A DNA stretch of 64,000 nucleotides. Origin: Flavobacteriales bacterium. Lineage in GTDB: Bacteria > Bacteroidota > Bacteroidia > Flavobacteriales_D > Sanyastnellaceae. How positions within the stretch are numbered: position 1 is the first letter of the stretch; the number at the start of each line of letters is the position of its first letter. Below the pieces are notes generated by a model. That model did not search any database, was not told where the DNA came from, and was given only the letters and a program-made list of their open reading frames with translations. The translations under genes and the position numbers were made by a program. Location: assembly GCA_947456965.1 (NCBI GenBank), contig CANGTU010000005.1, positions 1 to 64,000 of the forward strand, in the 5' to 3' direction. Shown piece by piece: positions 25,759 to 35,210 of this stretch.

Positions 25759-27858
25759 TTACTGGTCCCGGTTGGACAGCATGACTACCGTGCCGCGGGC
25801 CTCATATGGCCGCCCGTTGCCATCTTCCACACTGATAAAATAGGTATAAACGCCTTCCTGCACCAGCTTTCCGTTCATCCGGCCATCCCACGGAGCGTCG
25901 ATATCGTCCGTCTGGTAAATCACATCCCCCCAGCGGCTGTAAATGATCATTTGATAGTGATCAAAATCAGCGAATGAAATTACCGGCTGAAACGTGGTGT
26001 TGAACCCGTCCACTACAAATGCATTCGGCACCCAGATCACAGGGGCTTGTATCAGGCATATGGTGTTGGACTTGGCAGTGAAAGACGTACCGGGAAAAAG
26101 GGAAGAGGGGCGCTCCACGGCTTCAATGGTGTAACAGAAGCGACCTGAGGAAAACAGCAGTTCAGCAACATCATCTTCATAAAAGGTAACCGTGCCATTG
26201 ACTTCCGCCAGCTGATCCACCATGCCGGTCTCCTGATCTTCCCGATATATACGGTAGGCCAGAACACCATTCTCCCACTCCGTGTAAGGTGACCACTGGA
26301 GCACATTGATGAGGCGTTCTGTATTGGATAACCCTTCCAGCTTCATGGACCTTCCAACTTGTGTGGTATCGACCCAATCGTTGCATTGGTTGCGAACGAG
26401 CACCCGATAGGAGTAGCTGAAGGCTTCCGGATTGACATCAGTATCGAAAAAGGTGACGTCCGTTCCACCGAGCTTAGCCTCTACCGCTAGCTCCTGCCAT
26501 TCGGTATTAGCGAAAATCCGCCGCTCCAGATGGTAGTAGTGAGTGGTTGCATTGGGAGGGCTTTCAACCGTGATCTCGATCATGCCTTCACCCTCGACAG
26601 AAACACTGCTGAGATAATTGTATGCCGGTGATACGGGATACACAATGCTCACCTGCCTCATGTTGGATTGCGCCTCATATCCCTCCGTCGAAACGGCAAC
26701 TACGTAGTAGGAATAGGTTCCAGGAACAGGATTTCCAAATGCATGTGTGAATGTGGTTTCGCTGCCCGGCACCGCGCCTACTTGTTCCACTATACCGCCA
26801 TCAACCGAGAGAAAGATCTGATATTCTGAAACACCATTGGACCATCCGGTGTAGGCCGTCCACGACATAGAGATGGACTCTGCGCACAAGGCATAGGCCA
26901 AGGGTGAGAGATAGACGGAGCAGTTGCAGATATCGCCCGTCGGACTGGTATTCGGACTGGGTGGGGTTCCACTATAGCAGGTGTCAAATGCCGCTAGGAG
27001 ATAGCATACCGGGCCGGTTCCGGTAGGAGCGAGCAGATCAGTGAATGTGTCAGATGTCGCCCCAAAAATGGTGTCCAGCAAGGTAACAGTAGAACCCGAA
27101 CAGCGGTACAGAATATACCCTTGGGTGTCGGGCGCTGCGCTTGGATTCCATTCCACAACGGCATCATTCGTATCATGGTCAATCCAAACGGACGATACTA
27201 CCGGAATATCAGGTGGTGTGATATCGTAAAACGTTCCACCGGCGATGTCACTCCGGTGCACACAGCCAAAAGGCGTCTCGACAAAAATCTGGAAGTTGAA
27301 GTCCACCTCGCACTGAGTGACCTCAAAGGACCAGGTTTCCGTCCCGATTGGAAGAGTAGCCACCTGACTCCAGTTGCCCACAGGAAACTCCTGCCAAACT
27401 TCGTAGGAAGCGTTCGCAAAGGGAACACCCGCCGGGTAAGGATTGGTCCATGTAAGAAGAACCTGTCCGGGCGGCGAAATGGACGGTTGAACATCCAGAC
27501 TGATCGTACATACCGTGGGCGACGGAGCTGAATCAAAAACGTTCATTCCATCCGAAGAAATAACCACCACGTAGTAGCACTCATCACTGAGCAGAGGATT
27601 AGCAGTGGTATGCTGATAGCTGGTAGTGGCCGGGTTGGCAATTGAAGTGATCAGGCTGAATACTCCATCAGAGGAGGAGGCATTGAAAATTTCGTAAGAA
27701 ACGAACTGATTCAAGGGATCAACCGCAGGACTCCATTGCAGGAGCACGTCTCCCGTGGGCTGAACCTGAAGGCACTGCAAAGTAACAGGACCAACCTGCG
27801 CATGGAAGGGAACTGCAATAATGAGCAGAAGAATGGTATGAACTAGTTTTTTCAGCAC
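25759..27858 (-). CDS. Secreted fibronectin-type multidomain protein with T9SS type B (CHU_C) sorting domain
   Basis: A 699-residue exported protein with signal peptide cleaved at FHA|QVGP. Several fibronectin-III-like modules follow (repeated VLLQWSPAVDPLNQFVSYEI, VLLTWTNPYPAG, DAVVEWNPSAAPDTQGYILYR, SMSWTAYTGWSNGVSEYQIF, VLQWSPYTEWENGVLAYRIYR). The last about 90 residues are a gliding-motility-type C-terminal sorting domain (VIWVPNAFVVDGFN, YQMIIYSRWGDVIYQT, WDGRMNGKLVQEGVYTYFI). Such type B cargo crosses the outer membrane through SprA and stays cell-associated or is released. It heads the operon with coaX (1-bp gap). An adhesin-like role is plausible but not shown. Confidence 0.88.
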   Translation of the reverse strand: MLKKLVHTILLLIIAVPFHAQVGPVTLQCLQVQPTGDVLLQWSPAVDPLNQFVSYEIFNASSSDGVFSLITSIANPATTSYQHTTANPLLSDECYYVVVISSDGMNVFDSAPSPTVCTISLDVQPSISPPGQVLLTWTNPYPAGVPFANASYEVWQEFPVGNWSQVATLPIGTETWSFEVTQCEVDFNFQIFVETPFGCVHRSDIAGGTFYDITPPDIPVVSSVWIDHDTNDAVVEWNPSAAPDTQGYILYRCSGSTVTLLDTIFGATSDTFTDLLAPTGTGPVCYLLAAFDTCYSGTPPSPNTSPTGDICNCSVYLSPLAYALCAESISMSWTAYTGWSNGVSEYQIFLSVDGGIVEQVGAVPGSETTFTHAFGNPVPGTYSYYVVAVSTEGYEAQSNMRQVSIVYPVSPAYNYLSSVSVEGEGMIEITVESPPNATTHYYHLERRIFANTEWQELAVEAKLGGTDVTFFDTDVNPEAFSYSYRVLVRNQCNDWVDTTQVGRSMKLEGLSNTERLINVLQWSPYTEWENGVLAYRIYREDQETGMVDQLAEVNGTVTFYEDDVAELLFSSGRFCYTIEAVERPSSLFPGTSFTAKSNTICLIQAPVIWVPNAFVVDGFNTTFQPVISFADFDHYQMIIYSRWGDVIYQTDDIDAPWDGRMNGKLVQEGVYTYFISVEDGNGRPYEARGTVVMLSNRDQ

Positions 27859-27869
27859 AAGTAAGCAGG

Positions 27870-27877
27870 CAAAAATA
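27870..27877 (-). promoter_or_regulatory. -7 promoter element of the envelope operon
   Basis: The minus strand reads TATTTTTG, a perfect TAnnTTTG element, 12 nt upstream of the type B cargo gene start, so the leader would be very short. No clear -33 element at standard spacing. Confidence 0.45.
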
Positions 27878-27952
27878 CCACAGGCTCAGCCAACGACAGA
27901 GCCTTCAACTTATTTCACGCCTGTCAGATCGAAAAGGTTGCACGGAACCGAC

Positions 27953-28903
27953 TCAAAAGGAAAATCCTGACTCGTCCAGCGAGGCCTTCGCGCTGCGGAA
28001 TTCCGCAAGCATCTGCCGGACAACTTCTGCAGCGGGTATAATGTCCCGGATACCGGCGGAAACTTGTCCGATTTCCAATTCGCCCGACTCAAGGTCCCCT
28101 TCAAACATGCCTTTCTTGGCTCGGCCTCTGCCCAGCAAGGCGGCCAATTCCTCCCGATCAGCTCCCCGGCGATAAGCCTCCATGACCTCGTCAAAAAAAG
28201 GATTACGCAATAGTCGAACTGGAGTCAACTCCTTGAGCGTAAGAAGGGTGTCTCCTTCCTTGGCCTGGATCACCTGTTTTTTGAATGCCTGATGTGCTGA
28301 GGACTCCTCAGTGGCCACAAAACGGCTGCCAACCTGCACGCCCTCCGCCCCAAGGACCATCGCGGCAAGCATGGCCCGGCCGCTTCCTATGCCACCGGCA
28401 GCAATCACTGGGATGCCCACCGCCCGACTCACAAGCGGAATCAGGCACATCGTAGTGGTTTCCTCCCGCCCATTATGACCTCCTGCCTCAAATCCTTCGG
28501 CCACCACCGCATCGCAGCCGGCTTCTTCTGCCTTACGGGCAAAAGTGCTGCTTGAAACCACATGCACTACTCTTATACCCGCATCCTTCAGCTTCGGTGT
28601 CCAGGTCTTGGGATTGCCCGCCGAAGTGAACACAATGGGTACTCGGAACTCAAGCACAAGTTCCATGAGCTTTTCCACTTCGGGGTAAAGGAGGGGAATG
28701 TTGACGCCAAACGGCTTGTCCGTAGCTTCCCGACACTTCTGTAGCTGCTGACGCAGGATATCGGGATACATCGATCCTGCGCCTATCAGGCCGAGGCCAC
28801 CGGCGTTGCTGACAGCCGAAGCTAACTCCCAGCCAGAGCACCAGATCATGCCCGCCTGGACCAGCGGATACTGAATGCCGAAAAGGGTATTGATTCGATT
28901 CAT
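27953..28903 (-). CDS. Nitronate monooxygenase family protein (FMN-dependent)
   Basis: A 316-residue TIM-barrel flavoprotein of the NMO/FabK family. It begins with INTLFGIQYPLVQAGMIW, and has SNAGGLGLIGAG, FGVNIPLLYP, VVHVVSSSTFARKAEEAG, EGFEAGGHNGRE (the catalytic-His region), VIAAGGIGSGRAMLAAMVLGAEGVQVGSRFVATEES. It oxidises alkyl nitronates in known members; FabK-type enoyl-ACP reductase is an alternative since the fold and motifs are shared. Cytoplasmic. It is followed by 94 bp and a separate promoter before the type B cargo gene, so probably a single-gene unit, divergent from the barrel gene at 29030. Confidence 0.87.
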   Translation of the reverse strand: MNRINTLFGIQYPLVQAGMIWCSGWELASAVSNAGGLGLIGAGSMYPDILRQQLQKCREATDKPFGVNIPLLYPEVEKLMELVLEFRVPIVFTSAGNPKTWTPKLKDAGIRVVHVVSSSTFARKAEEAGCDAVVAEGFEAGGHNGREETTTMCLIPLVSRAVGIPVIAAGGIGSGRAMLAAMVLGAEGVQVGSRFVATEESSAHQAFKKQVIQAKEGDTLLTLKELTPVRLLRNPFFDEVMEAYRRGADREELAALLGRGRAKKGMFEGDLESGELEIGQVSAGIRDIIPAAEVVRQMLAEFRSAKASLDESGFSF

Positions 28904-29029
28904 CTGGCCAAAATTGGATGATTTGGCCCCAGACTGCCAAAAACTTCATACCAGGATTTTCCGGTTTGACATTTCCATTCTATTTTAGCCCGGCTTTCCC
29001 AGATGTGTTGGCTATTTCGACCTTATGCT

Positions 29030-29992
29030 ATGAACAGACTTTTGCTCATCGGATTCCTGATAACCTCGCTGCCCAGCTTCTCGCAGTACCAGTGGGACTA
29101 TGGAACCAAATTCGGCGCAGCCAACTACCTGGGTGATATCGGGGGACGGGAATTGACCAGGCGGGATTTCGTCCTGGATATGCATATGGAGTCCACCCGG
29201 TGGGCCATGGGAACCTACGCCCGGTACAAACTTTCCAAACGTCTTGCAATTGCCATGAATGTGGATTATATCCGCATCACGGATACGGACCGGCTTACTA
29301 CAAATCCCCCACGCCGGGCACGCAATATGAATTTCAGGAATGATATTGTGGAAACGGGCGTGCGCGCCGAAGTGACTGTATGGTATGATAACGACGTGGG
29401 TAACAGGGGTTATTACAATCCCGACTTCAAACTTTATTTGTTTGGTGGCGTTTCGGGATTTTACCACAATCCGCAAGGTCAAATTTTTACTGACGGTAAT
29501 CTTGCATACGGAGGTCAGTGGTTCGATCTCCGCCCATGGCGCACAGAAGGCCAGGACAGCCCGTATTCCTCTTTTGGCATGGCTATTCCTGCTGGCGTTG
29601 GCTTCTACTTTACCTTCAACAGGCAATGGCGCGTTGGGTGGGAATTGAGCTGGCGGACGACCTTCACAGACTACCTCGATGATATCTCTACTACCTACCA
29701 AATCCCGGGTTCAGACGATCCGCTGGCCCAGGAGTTCGTAAACCAGTCTTATCAGGATCTGATCGATCAGATCAATACGGATAACCCGGATTCCGCTCCC
29801 CTTAGCGTGAATAGCTTCCGGTTTGTCCCCGGACAGAACACCAAACGGGGAGATCCCACGAACAACGACAGCTTCCTGACAACACAATTGACCATAGGAA
29901 GGGTAATCCGTGGTCGTTCCAACTTCTACCGGTCTAAGTACAGCTGGTTGAAAAATCGCGCAGGTATCCGAAGGTCGCGAGCGAAGTTCTGA
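29030..29992 (+). CDS. Outer-membrane beta-barrel protein, DUF6089-like
   Basis: A 320-residue protein; ATG 29030 begins a signal peptide cleaved at SFS|QYQW, so the upstream ATG at 29003 is rejected. The mature start YQWDYGTKFGAANYLGDIGG is the recognisable pattern of DUF6089-type barrels of Bacteroidota. Amphipathic strands follow (MGTYARYKLSKRLAIAMNV, PDFKLYLFGGVSGFYHNPQG, AGVGFYFTFNRQWRVGWELSWRTTFTDYLDDISTTY). The C-terminal about 30 residues are strongly basic (SKYSWLKNRAGIRRSRAKF). Function unknown; it is a candidate envelope structural protein. It is a single-gene unit followed by a terminator. Confidence 0.8.
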   Translation: MNRLLLIGFLITSLPSFSQYQWDYGTKFGAANYLGDIGGRELTRRDFVLDMHMESTRWAMGTYARYKLSKRLAIAMNVDYIRITDTDRLTTNPPRRARNMNFRNDIVETGVRAEVTVWYDNDVGNRGYYNPDFKLYLFGGVSGFYHNPQGQIFTDGNLAYGGQWFDLRPWRTEGQDSPYSSFGMAIPAGVGFYFTFNRQWRVGWELSWRTTFTDYLDDISTTYQIPGSDDPLAQEFVNQSYQDLIDQINTDNPDSAPLSVNSFRFVPGQNTKRGDPTNNDSFLTTQLTIGRVIRGRSNFYRSKYSWLKNRAGIRRSRAKF

Positions 29993-30020
29993 TCTCCGCG
30001 ACTTCTGAATAATGAATCTG

Positions 30021-30049
30021 GCCGCATTCTTCGGAATGCGGCTTTTTTT
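30021..30049 (+). terminator. Rho-independent terminator of the DUF6089-like gene
   Basis: A 9-bp stem GCCGCATTC / GAATGCGGC (30021-30042) with a tetraloop and seven T residues (30043-30049). The T-run overlaps the last codons of the convergent glycosyltransferase gene. Confidence 0.92.
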
Positions 30050-30794
30050 ATCGTAGGAACTGAATGATCTTGGAAACAGGTTTCAGCGTCAGGGTATACC
30101 ACGCCGGCTTCAGGTCATTCAGTTGCCATGCTGCACGATCCTCCCGATTGGCTCGAATCCGGTTCCTGAGCGAAACATTGCTCTGCCCCCCGGTGCGCAT
30201 ATGGGTAATCACACGTGGGAGATATGCCAGCCGGATATGGTGGCGATGGATAAAACGCAACATCAATTCATAATCTGCAGCTGAGCGAAGGGAGAGATTG
30301 TAGGCGCCAAATTCGGCGTAGAAGCGCGAGCGCACAAAGAAAGTGGGATGAGGTGGCATCCAGCCCTGAAGAAACTTTCCGGGCTTATAGTCCCCGGCAA
30401 TCCATCTCCTTACCACGCGATGCTCGTTTTTGCGATCGACGTAAACCAGATCGGCATACGCACCGTCACAATGGGTTTCTTTAAACAGGCGCACGATATC
30501 CGACAAAACATGCTCGTCTGAATAGTAGTCATCGCTGTTCAGGATGCCGATGACTTCACCCGTGGCTGCCTTCACACCTTTGTTCATGGCATCATAGATG
30601 CCCCGGTCTCGTTCGGATATAACGGTGGCAATCCGATCGCGGTAACGATCAATGATCTCCATCGTGGCATCAGCAGAGCCACCATCCACCAGGATATACT
30701 CCACATCGGGGTGGTCCTGACGAATGACAGAACGAATGGTGTCCTCAATGGTAGAGGCGCTGTTGAAACAGACGGTGATGACGCTGACCTTCAT
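30048..30794 (-). CDS. Family 2 glycosyltransferase (WcaA-like)
   Basis: A 248-residue GT-A fold glycosyltransferase. N-terminal VSVITVCFNSASTIEDTIRSV is the nucleotide-sugar binding start; EYILVDGGSADAT and ERDRGIYDAMNKGVKAATGEVIGILNSDDYY contain the DxD-type (NSDD) metal site. PHPTFFVR and SAADYELMLRF supply the acceptor and catalytic region with a D-Y-E signature. It transfers a sugar from a nucleotide sugar to a polysaccharide or lipid carrier; the sugar is not known. The start overlaps the acetyltransferase stop by 4 bp (ATGA), so the two form a small operon for polysaccharide decoration. Confidence 0.92.
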   Translation of the reverse strand: MKVSVITVCFNSASTIEDTIRSVIRQDHPDVEYILVDGGSADATMEIIDRYRDRIATVISERDRGIYDAMNKGVKAATGEVIGILNSDDYYSDEHVLSDIVRLFKETHCDGAYADLVYVDRKNEHRVVRRWIAGDYKPGKFLQGWMPPHPTFFVRSRFYAEFGAYNLSLRSAADYELMLRFIHRHHIRLAYLPRVITHMRTGGQSNVSLRNRIRANREDRAAWQLNDLKPAWYTLTLKPVSKIIQFLR

Positions 30795-31342
30795 GGCTTC
30801 ATCTCACGGTCTTTGGTTTTGACGGCCGGATTACCACGGTACACAGAGTAGGGCTCAGCATCCCGAGACAGGACTGATCCTGCCGCCAGCACTGAATGGC
30901 TCTTCATGATAACCCCCGGGCACACTAATCCGCGCGCACCTACCCATGCCCCGTCTTCCAGGATGATGGGCTTGATTACCAAATCAAAGGAACGGCGACT
31001 GTAATCATGATTTCCACACAAGAGCATCGCCCCCTGTGAGATGCAGCAGTTCGAGCCAATGTGGACATCAGCCAGATTATCCAGCCAGGCCTCCTCTCCG
31101 ATCCAGCTATAATCTCCAATGCGGAGCTTCCAGGGATATTTGATCCGAACGTGAGGCTTAATAACTACGCCTTGGCCAACCCGAGCGCCGAATGCACGAA
31201 GCAAGATTTTTTTTACGCTGTTGAAAGGAAAGCCACTCCGGAAAAAAAGCAGGTGTGCGATGTACCACAGGGCGCGACGAAAAACCGGGCCGGCATCATA
31301 CCACGAGTTGTCGTAATGGGAAAGGTCAGTGCGATGAACCAT
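30791..31342 (-). CDS. wcaF: Sugar O-acetyltransferase (WcaF-like)
   Basis: A 183-residue left-handed beta-helix acetyltransferase; ATG 31342 (MVHRTDLSHYDNSWYDAG) is chosen because WcaF-like proteins begin with this type of segment, and the ATG at 31366 adds eight unlike residues. Hexapeptide-repeat segments run from about residue 50 (VGQGVVIKPHVRIKYPWKLRIGDYSWIGEEAW) to the end, with catalytic-type His in CGNHDYSRRSFD and AAGSVLSRDAEPYSVYRGNPA. It would use acetyl-CoA to acetylate a sugar of an extracellular polysaccharide. It precedes and overlaps the GT2 gene; no further polysaccharide genes are adjacent. Confidence 0.85.
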   Translation of the reverse strand: MVHRTDLSHYDNSWYDAGPVFRRALWYIAHLLFFRSGFPFNSVKKILLRAFGARVGQGVVIKPHVRIKYPWKLRIGDYSWIGEEAWLDNLADVHIGSNCCISQGAMLLCGNHDYSRRSFDLVIKPIILEDGAWVGARGLVCPGVIMKSHSVLAAGSVLSRDAEPYSVYRGNPAVKTKDREMKP

Positions 31343-31405
31343 ACTCTCTGCACAAATTAACGGCATTCCTCCGATGTAAGGTCAGAACGGTTCGTCAGGA
31401 ATGTA

Positions 31406-31435
31406 TTTGCTTGGATCGTCCTCAGGTTACATTTG
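31406..31435 (+). promoter_or_regulatory. Bacteroidota-type promoter for the Asp-box protein
   Basis: TTTG at 31406-31409 as -33 element, 18-nt spacer, and TACATTTG at 31428-31435 as -7 element (TAnnTTTG). The start ATG 31455 follows 20 nt later. This is the best complete -33/-7 pair I found in the window. Confidence 0.65.
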
Positions 31436-31454
31436 ACGAATACTTCCCGAATTG

Positions 31455-34400
31455 ATGAGATTGCTGCTCCTGACCTCAGTCATCACCGCCATGCAGACGG
31501 TGTCAGTCATCGCTCAAACAATACCACCTCATATCCTGGACAACATGAAGGTGCGCGAGATAGGTCCGGCTGTGACCAGCGGAAGGATAACGTCGATTGA
31601 TGTCATTCCGGGCAATCCGGGCGTAATACTCGCAGCGACTGCCAGCGGAGGGCTTTGGAAAAGCGCCAACGGAGGGGTTAACTGGGAACCCATTTTCGAT
31701 AAGCAGCCGGTGCTCGGAATAGGCGCTGTGCGTGTGACTCCTTCTAACCCGGATGTGATCTGGGTCGGCACCGGCGAGGGTAACCCGCGCAACTCACAAA
31801 CATCAGGAAAGGGAATCTACCGAAGCGGTGATGGCGGTCGTACCTGGGAATTCCGCGGACTCGCTGACACGCGAACTATTCACAGGATCTGTATTCATCC
31901 TCAAATGCAGGAAGTGATCTATGCCGGATCACCCGGCTCGGCCTGGGGACCCGACTCAGAGCGAGGGGTATTCAGGACTACCGATCAAGGCAAATCATGG
32001 AAGAAAGTGCTTTTTGTGAATGACAGCACAGGCTGTGCCGACCTGGTCATGGATCCGCGCAATCCGGATAAGTTGTTTGCCGCCATGTGGCAATACCAGC
32101 GGGAACCTTGGTTCTTTCGCAGCGGTGGTAAGGGTAGTGGAATCTATTTAACCCTCGATGGCGGAGATACATGGAAACGCATCGGCGAGAAGGAGGGGCT
32201 GCCTTCAGGAAAACTTGGACGAACGGGAATTGCCATCGCGCCTTCGAACCCCGCCGTAGTCTATGCGCTTGTTGAATCCAGCGAGTCAGCTCTCTACCGG
32301 AGCAATGATGGTGGCTTCTCGTGGTCTATGATCAATAACAAGGATCTGCAGGATCGTCCGTTTTACTACCACGAAATCTATGTCGATCCTTCCAATGAAA
32401 ATCACCTGATCTACTTGCACAGCACAGTGAGTGAGAGCATAGATGGCGGCCGCACATGGAAGACTATTCTGCCTTATTACGGTGTTCATCCTGATCACCA
32501 TGCATTCTGGTGGTCTCCGGACAATCCCTTGTTCATGATTGAAGGGAATGATGGTGGAGTGAACATCAGTCGTGACGGAGGAAAGAACTGGAGTTTCGCA
32601 GCCGATATTCCGGTCGGACAGTTCTACCACATCAACTATGACATGCAGGTCCCCTATCACGTGTATGGCGGAATGCAGGACAATGGCTCATGGAAAGGCC
32701 CGGCGTATGTCTGGCACAGCGAGGGTATCCTGGAGAGTGACTGGCAGGAAGTGCTTTTTGGGGACGGCTTCGACGTGGTTCCTGATCCTGCGGACGAACG
32801 CTATGTGTATGCGATGGCACAAGGTGGAAACCTGTACCGCGTGAATACGCAAACAGGCATGGAGTTGTTCGTTCGTCCGGTTCATCCGGAAGGGGTGAAG
32901 CTGCGGTTTAACTGGAATGCCGCGATCGCAGCTGATCCATTTCGCCCGGATGGAATATTTTACGGATCTCAGTTTGTTCATTACTCGGAAAACAAGGGAC
33001 AGAGCTGGATCACACTGTCACCTGACTTGACTTCCAACGATCAGTCCAGACAGAAAAGCGCCGAAAGCGGCGGGCTCACCATAGATGCCACATCTGCAGA
33101 AAACCATTGTACTATCCTGGCTATCTCGCCAAGTCCGCTGGACGCACAAGTGATCTGGGTGGGCACGGATGATGGCCAGGTCCAGCTTACCCGTGATCGC
33201 GGAAAGTCCTGGTCGAATCTATCGCGTGCCATCACCGGTATGCCCTCAGGAGCATGGATTCCGCAAATCATCCCATCGCCACACAGGGCCGGTGAGGCAT
33301 GGGTCGTGGCCAACCACTACCGGCGAAATGACTGGAAGCCCTATCTGTTTCACACAACCGACTTCGGCAAGTCATGGAAGAATCTTGTCAGCGAAGCCAC
33401 CATTTCCGGTCATTGTCTGAGCATGATTCAGGATCTCGTTGAACCTAATCTGCTCTTTCTGGGAACGGAACATGGTCTCTACGTGAGCATCAACGCAGGT
33501 AAGGACTGGCAAAAGTGGTCGTACACTTTTCCCTCCGTCGCTACCCAGGATATCAAGATTCACCCGCGCGAAGGCGACCTGATTATCGGGACTTTCGGCC
33601 GTGCAGCTTATATCGTGGATGATATCACTCCACTCCGCATACTGGCGTCAAAGCCCACTATCCTAAATACACCCGGCCTGAAATGCTTTGGCGCGCGTCC
33701 GGCCGTGATGGCCCACTACCGCCGGCACCATGGAGGAAGATTTCCAGCTGACGGGGCCTACCGCGGAGAAAACAGAGGCTATGGCGCAGTGATCAATTAC
33801 GACTTGCGATTTGCCGTCGGACGGGAGATCAAGGATAAGAAAACGAAGATTACCGTGCTTTCACTCGACGGAGATACTATCCGATGGTTTACCCATAAGC
33901 CGGATACCGGAATGAACAGAGTAACATGGAGCTTCGAGCGAAACGGGGTGCGGTGGCCGTCAAGAACGGAGCCGCAGAAGGATGAAGATCCGCCTTCAGG
34001 ACCATTACCGGTATTGCCGGGTAAGTATCGTGTTATGGTAGAGTTCGATACGTGGAAGGATAGTCTCGTGGTGGAGGTTCAGCATGACCCACGCGTGACA
34101 TATCCGGATGAGGCGATCCTCCGTCGGGAGCAATTGCTGGCGACTTGGAATGCGCAGGTGGAACTGGCTGCAAAGGCCTTTTCGCAGTTGCAGCAATGCC
34201 GTAAATCAATCAGCCGGATCCGGTCTGCTGCGGAGGTATTGCCGTCAGTCAGCCGAACCAGCCTGCTGGCCCGCTCGGATTCAATGGATGCCAGCATCGC
34301 CAAACTGGAGAATCGCTACATGCTGCCAGAGGATGCCCGGGGTATCCGCGACGAGTCAGATCTGATTTTGCCCGAATTATGGACATGCATGGGCTGGATT

Positions 34401-34577
34401 AATTCAGGTGATCTCATTCCAGGGGACAATGCAACGCACGCACTGAGTCAGCTTGGTCGGCTCAATCGGTCAGCGGCTGACGCAGTAAACCTGTTCTTCG
34501 AAGAGCAGTGGGCTCCTTATCGTCAATGGGTGGAATCCTTAAACCTGACGCCCTTCACTGACCGGGGTAAACTTTGA
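31455..34577 (+). CDS. Exported Asp-box (BNR/VPS10-like) beta-propeller protein
   Basis: A 1040-residue exported protein with signal peptide cleaved at VIA|QTIP. ATG 31455 is preferred to the TTG codon just before it. Residues about 30-700 contain many Asp-box repeats (SANGGVNW, SGDGGRTW, TTDQGKSW, TLDGGDTW, SNDGGFSW, SIDGGRTW, SRDGGKNW, SENKGQSW, TRDRGKSW, TTDFGKSW, SINAGKDW), which form one or two large propellers as in sortilin/VPS10 and sialidase-like folds. The C-terminal about 300 residues have a beta domain (FAVGREIKDKKTKITVLSLDGDTIRWFT) and a helical bundle (QLLATWNAQVELAAKAFSQL). No sorting domain is seen, so periplasmic or surface by another route. Function unknown; often annotated as glycosyl hydrolase without evidence. 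Confidence 0.85.
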   Translation: MRLLLLTSVITAMQTVSVIAQTIPPHILDNMKVREIGPAVTSGRITSIDVIPGNPGVILAATASGGLWKSANGGVNWEPIFDKQPVLGIGAVRVTPSNPDVIWVGTGEGNPRNSQTSGKGIYRSGDGGRTWEFRGLADTRTIHRICIHPQMQEVIYAGSPGSAWGPDSERGVFRTTDQGKSWKKVLFVNDSTGCADLVMDPRNPDKLFAAMWQYQREPWFFRSGGKGSGIYLTLDGGDTWKRIGEKEGLPSGKLGRTGIAIAPSNPAVVYALVESSESALYRSNDGGFSWSMINNKDLQDRPFYYHEIYVDPSNENHLIYLHSTVSESIDGGRTWKTILPYYGVHPDHHAFWWSPDNPLFMIEGNDGGVNISRDGGKNWSFAADIPVGQFYHINYDMQVPYHVYGGMQDNGSWKGPAYVWHSEGILESDWQEVLFGDGFDVVPDPADERYVYAMAQGGNLYRVNTQTGMELFVRPVHPEGVKLRFNWNAAIAADPFRPDGIFYGSQFVHYSENKGQSWITLSPDLTSNDQSRQKSAESGGLTIDATSAENHCTILAISPSPLDAQVIWVGTDDGQVQLTRDRGKSWSNLSRAITGMPSGAWIPQIIPSPHRAGEAWVVANHYRRNDWKPYLFHTTDFGKSWKNLVSEATISGHCLSMIQDLVEPNLLFLGTEHGLYVSINAGKDWQKWSYTFPSVATQDIKIHPREGDLIIGTFGRAAYIVDDITPLRILASKPTILNTPGLKCFGARPAVMAHYRRHHGGRFPADGAYRGENRGYGAVINYDLRFAVGREIKDKKTKITVLSLDGDTIRWFTHKPDTGMNRVTWSFERNGVRWPSRTEPQKDEDPPSGPLPVLPGKYRVMVEFDTWKDSLVVEVQHDPRVTYPDEAILRREQLLATWNAQVELAAKAFSQLQQCRKSISRIRSAAEVLPSVSRTSLLARSDSMDASIAKLENRYMLPEDARGIRDESDLILPELWTCMGWINSGDLIPGDNATHALSQLGRLNRSAADAVNLFFEEQWAPYRQWVESLNLTPFTDRGKL

Positions 34578-34607
34578 TCCGGATGAGTTCAGAAATCCGC
34601 AGGAGCA

Positions 34608-35210
34608 CTAAAACCGGTATTGAAGTAAGAAGTGCACTACCTGATTGTAATTACCGCGTTCGTAGTAGCTGAAGCGATTGGTGAAATTGGGGGCAGGGCG
34701 GACGGGTAGTATGGAACTCGAAAACCTCACACCAACGCCCAGTTTTTCACTTATGGAGTACATCACCCCGGCCACCCCGCCAATCTCATAGGATCTGAAG
34801 GGAGGATTGACGTCCACATTTACGCTGTTGGTCCTGATTTCCTGATTGAGCAACACTCCGGCCGTTGCCCCAAGCTGGAATTCCCATTGCTTCAGTGTGT
34901 ACCCGGCAGTGATGGGCATCTCTATGTAGTTGAGGTAATAGCCGAATGTCTGAAAGGTGATGGTATCCTGCTCAGTCCTGCTGCCTTTGGGAGTGTACTG
35001 CAGTCCTCCCGTGATATTCCATCGCTCATTGAGCCGCGTACGAACCCAAGCTCCGCCCGAAACGCCAAATTTGTCCCAGCCCCCCAGTCCGTCACCGCTG
35101 ACTTGTGAAGTTACGGGAGCAAGCCAAAGGCCAGCCTCAAATTTCTTCTGCGCCTGCACAAGCGTGCATAGCAGGAATCCCGGAATGACAATGATCCAGC
35201 TGAGTTTCAT
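34608..35210 (-). CDS. Outer-membrane beta-barrel protein (PorT/OMP_b-brl family)
   Basis: A 200-residue protein with signal peptide cleaved at VQA|QKKF. An eight-strand-type barrel pattern follows: FEAGLWLAPVTSQVSG, SGGAWVRTRLNERWNITGGLQYTPKGS, YYLNYIEMPITAGYTLKQWEFQLGATAGVLLNQE, EIGGVAGVMYSISEKLGVGVRFSSSI, and the end NQVVHFLLQYRF with terminal aromatic. The length fits small outer-membrane barrels of the PorT-like type (PorT itself is a T9SS accessory protein), but no feature identifies it as PorT. It overlaps the Omp28-like lipoprotein gene by 4 bp, so it belongs to that operon. Confidence 0.75.
   Translation of the reverse strand: MKLSWIIVIPGFLLCTLVQAQKKFEAGLWLAPVTSQVSGDGLGGWDKFGVSGGAWVRTRLNERWNITGGLQYTPKGSRTEQDTITFQTFGYYLNYIEMPITAGYTLKQWEFQLGATAGVLLNQEIRTNSVNVDVNPPFRSYEIGGVAGVMYSISEKLGVGVRFSSSILPVRPAPNFTNRFSYYERGNYNQVVHFLLQYRF

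Noticed and set aside
31455-34577. Calling the Asp-box protein a glycosyl hydrolase
   Set aside because: Asp boxes mark a propeller fold only; no catalytic residues of a sialidase or other glycosidase could be identified.
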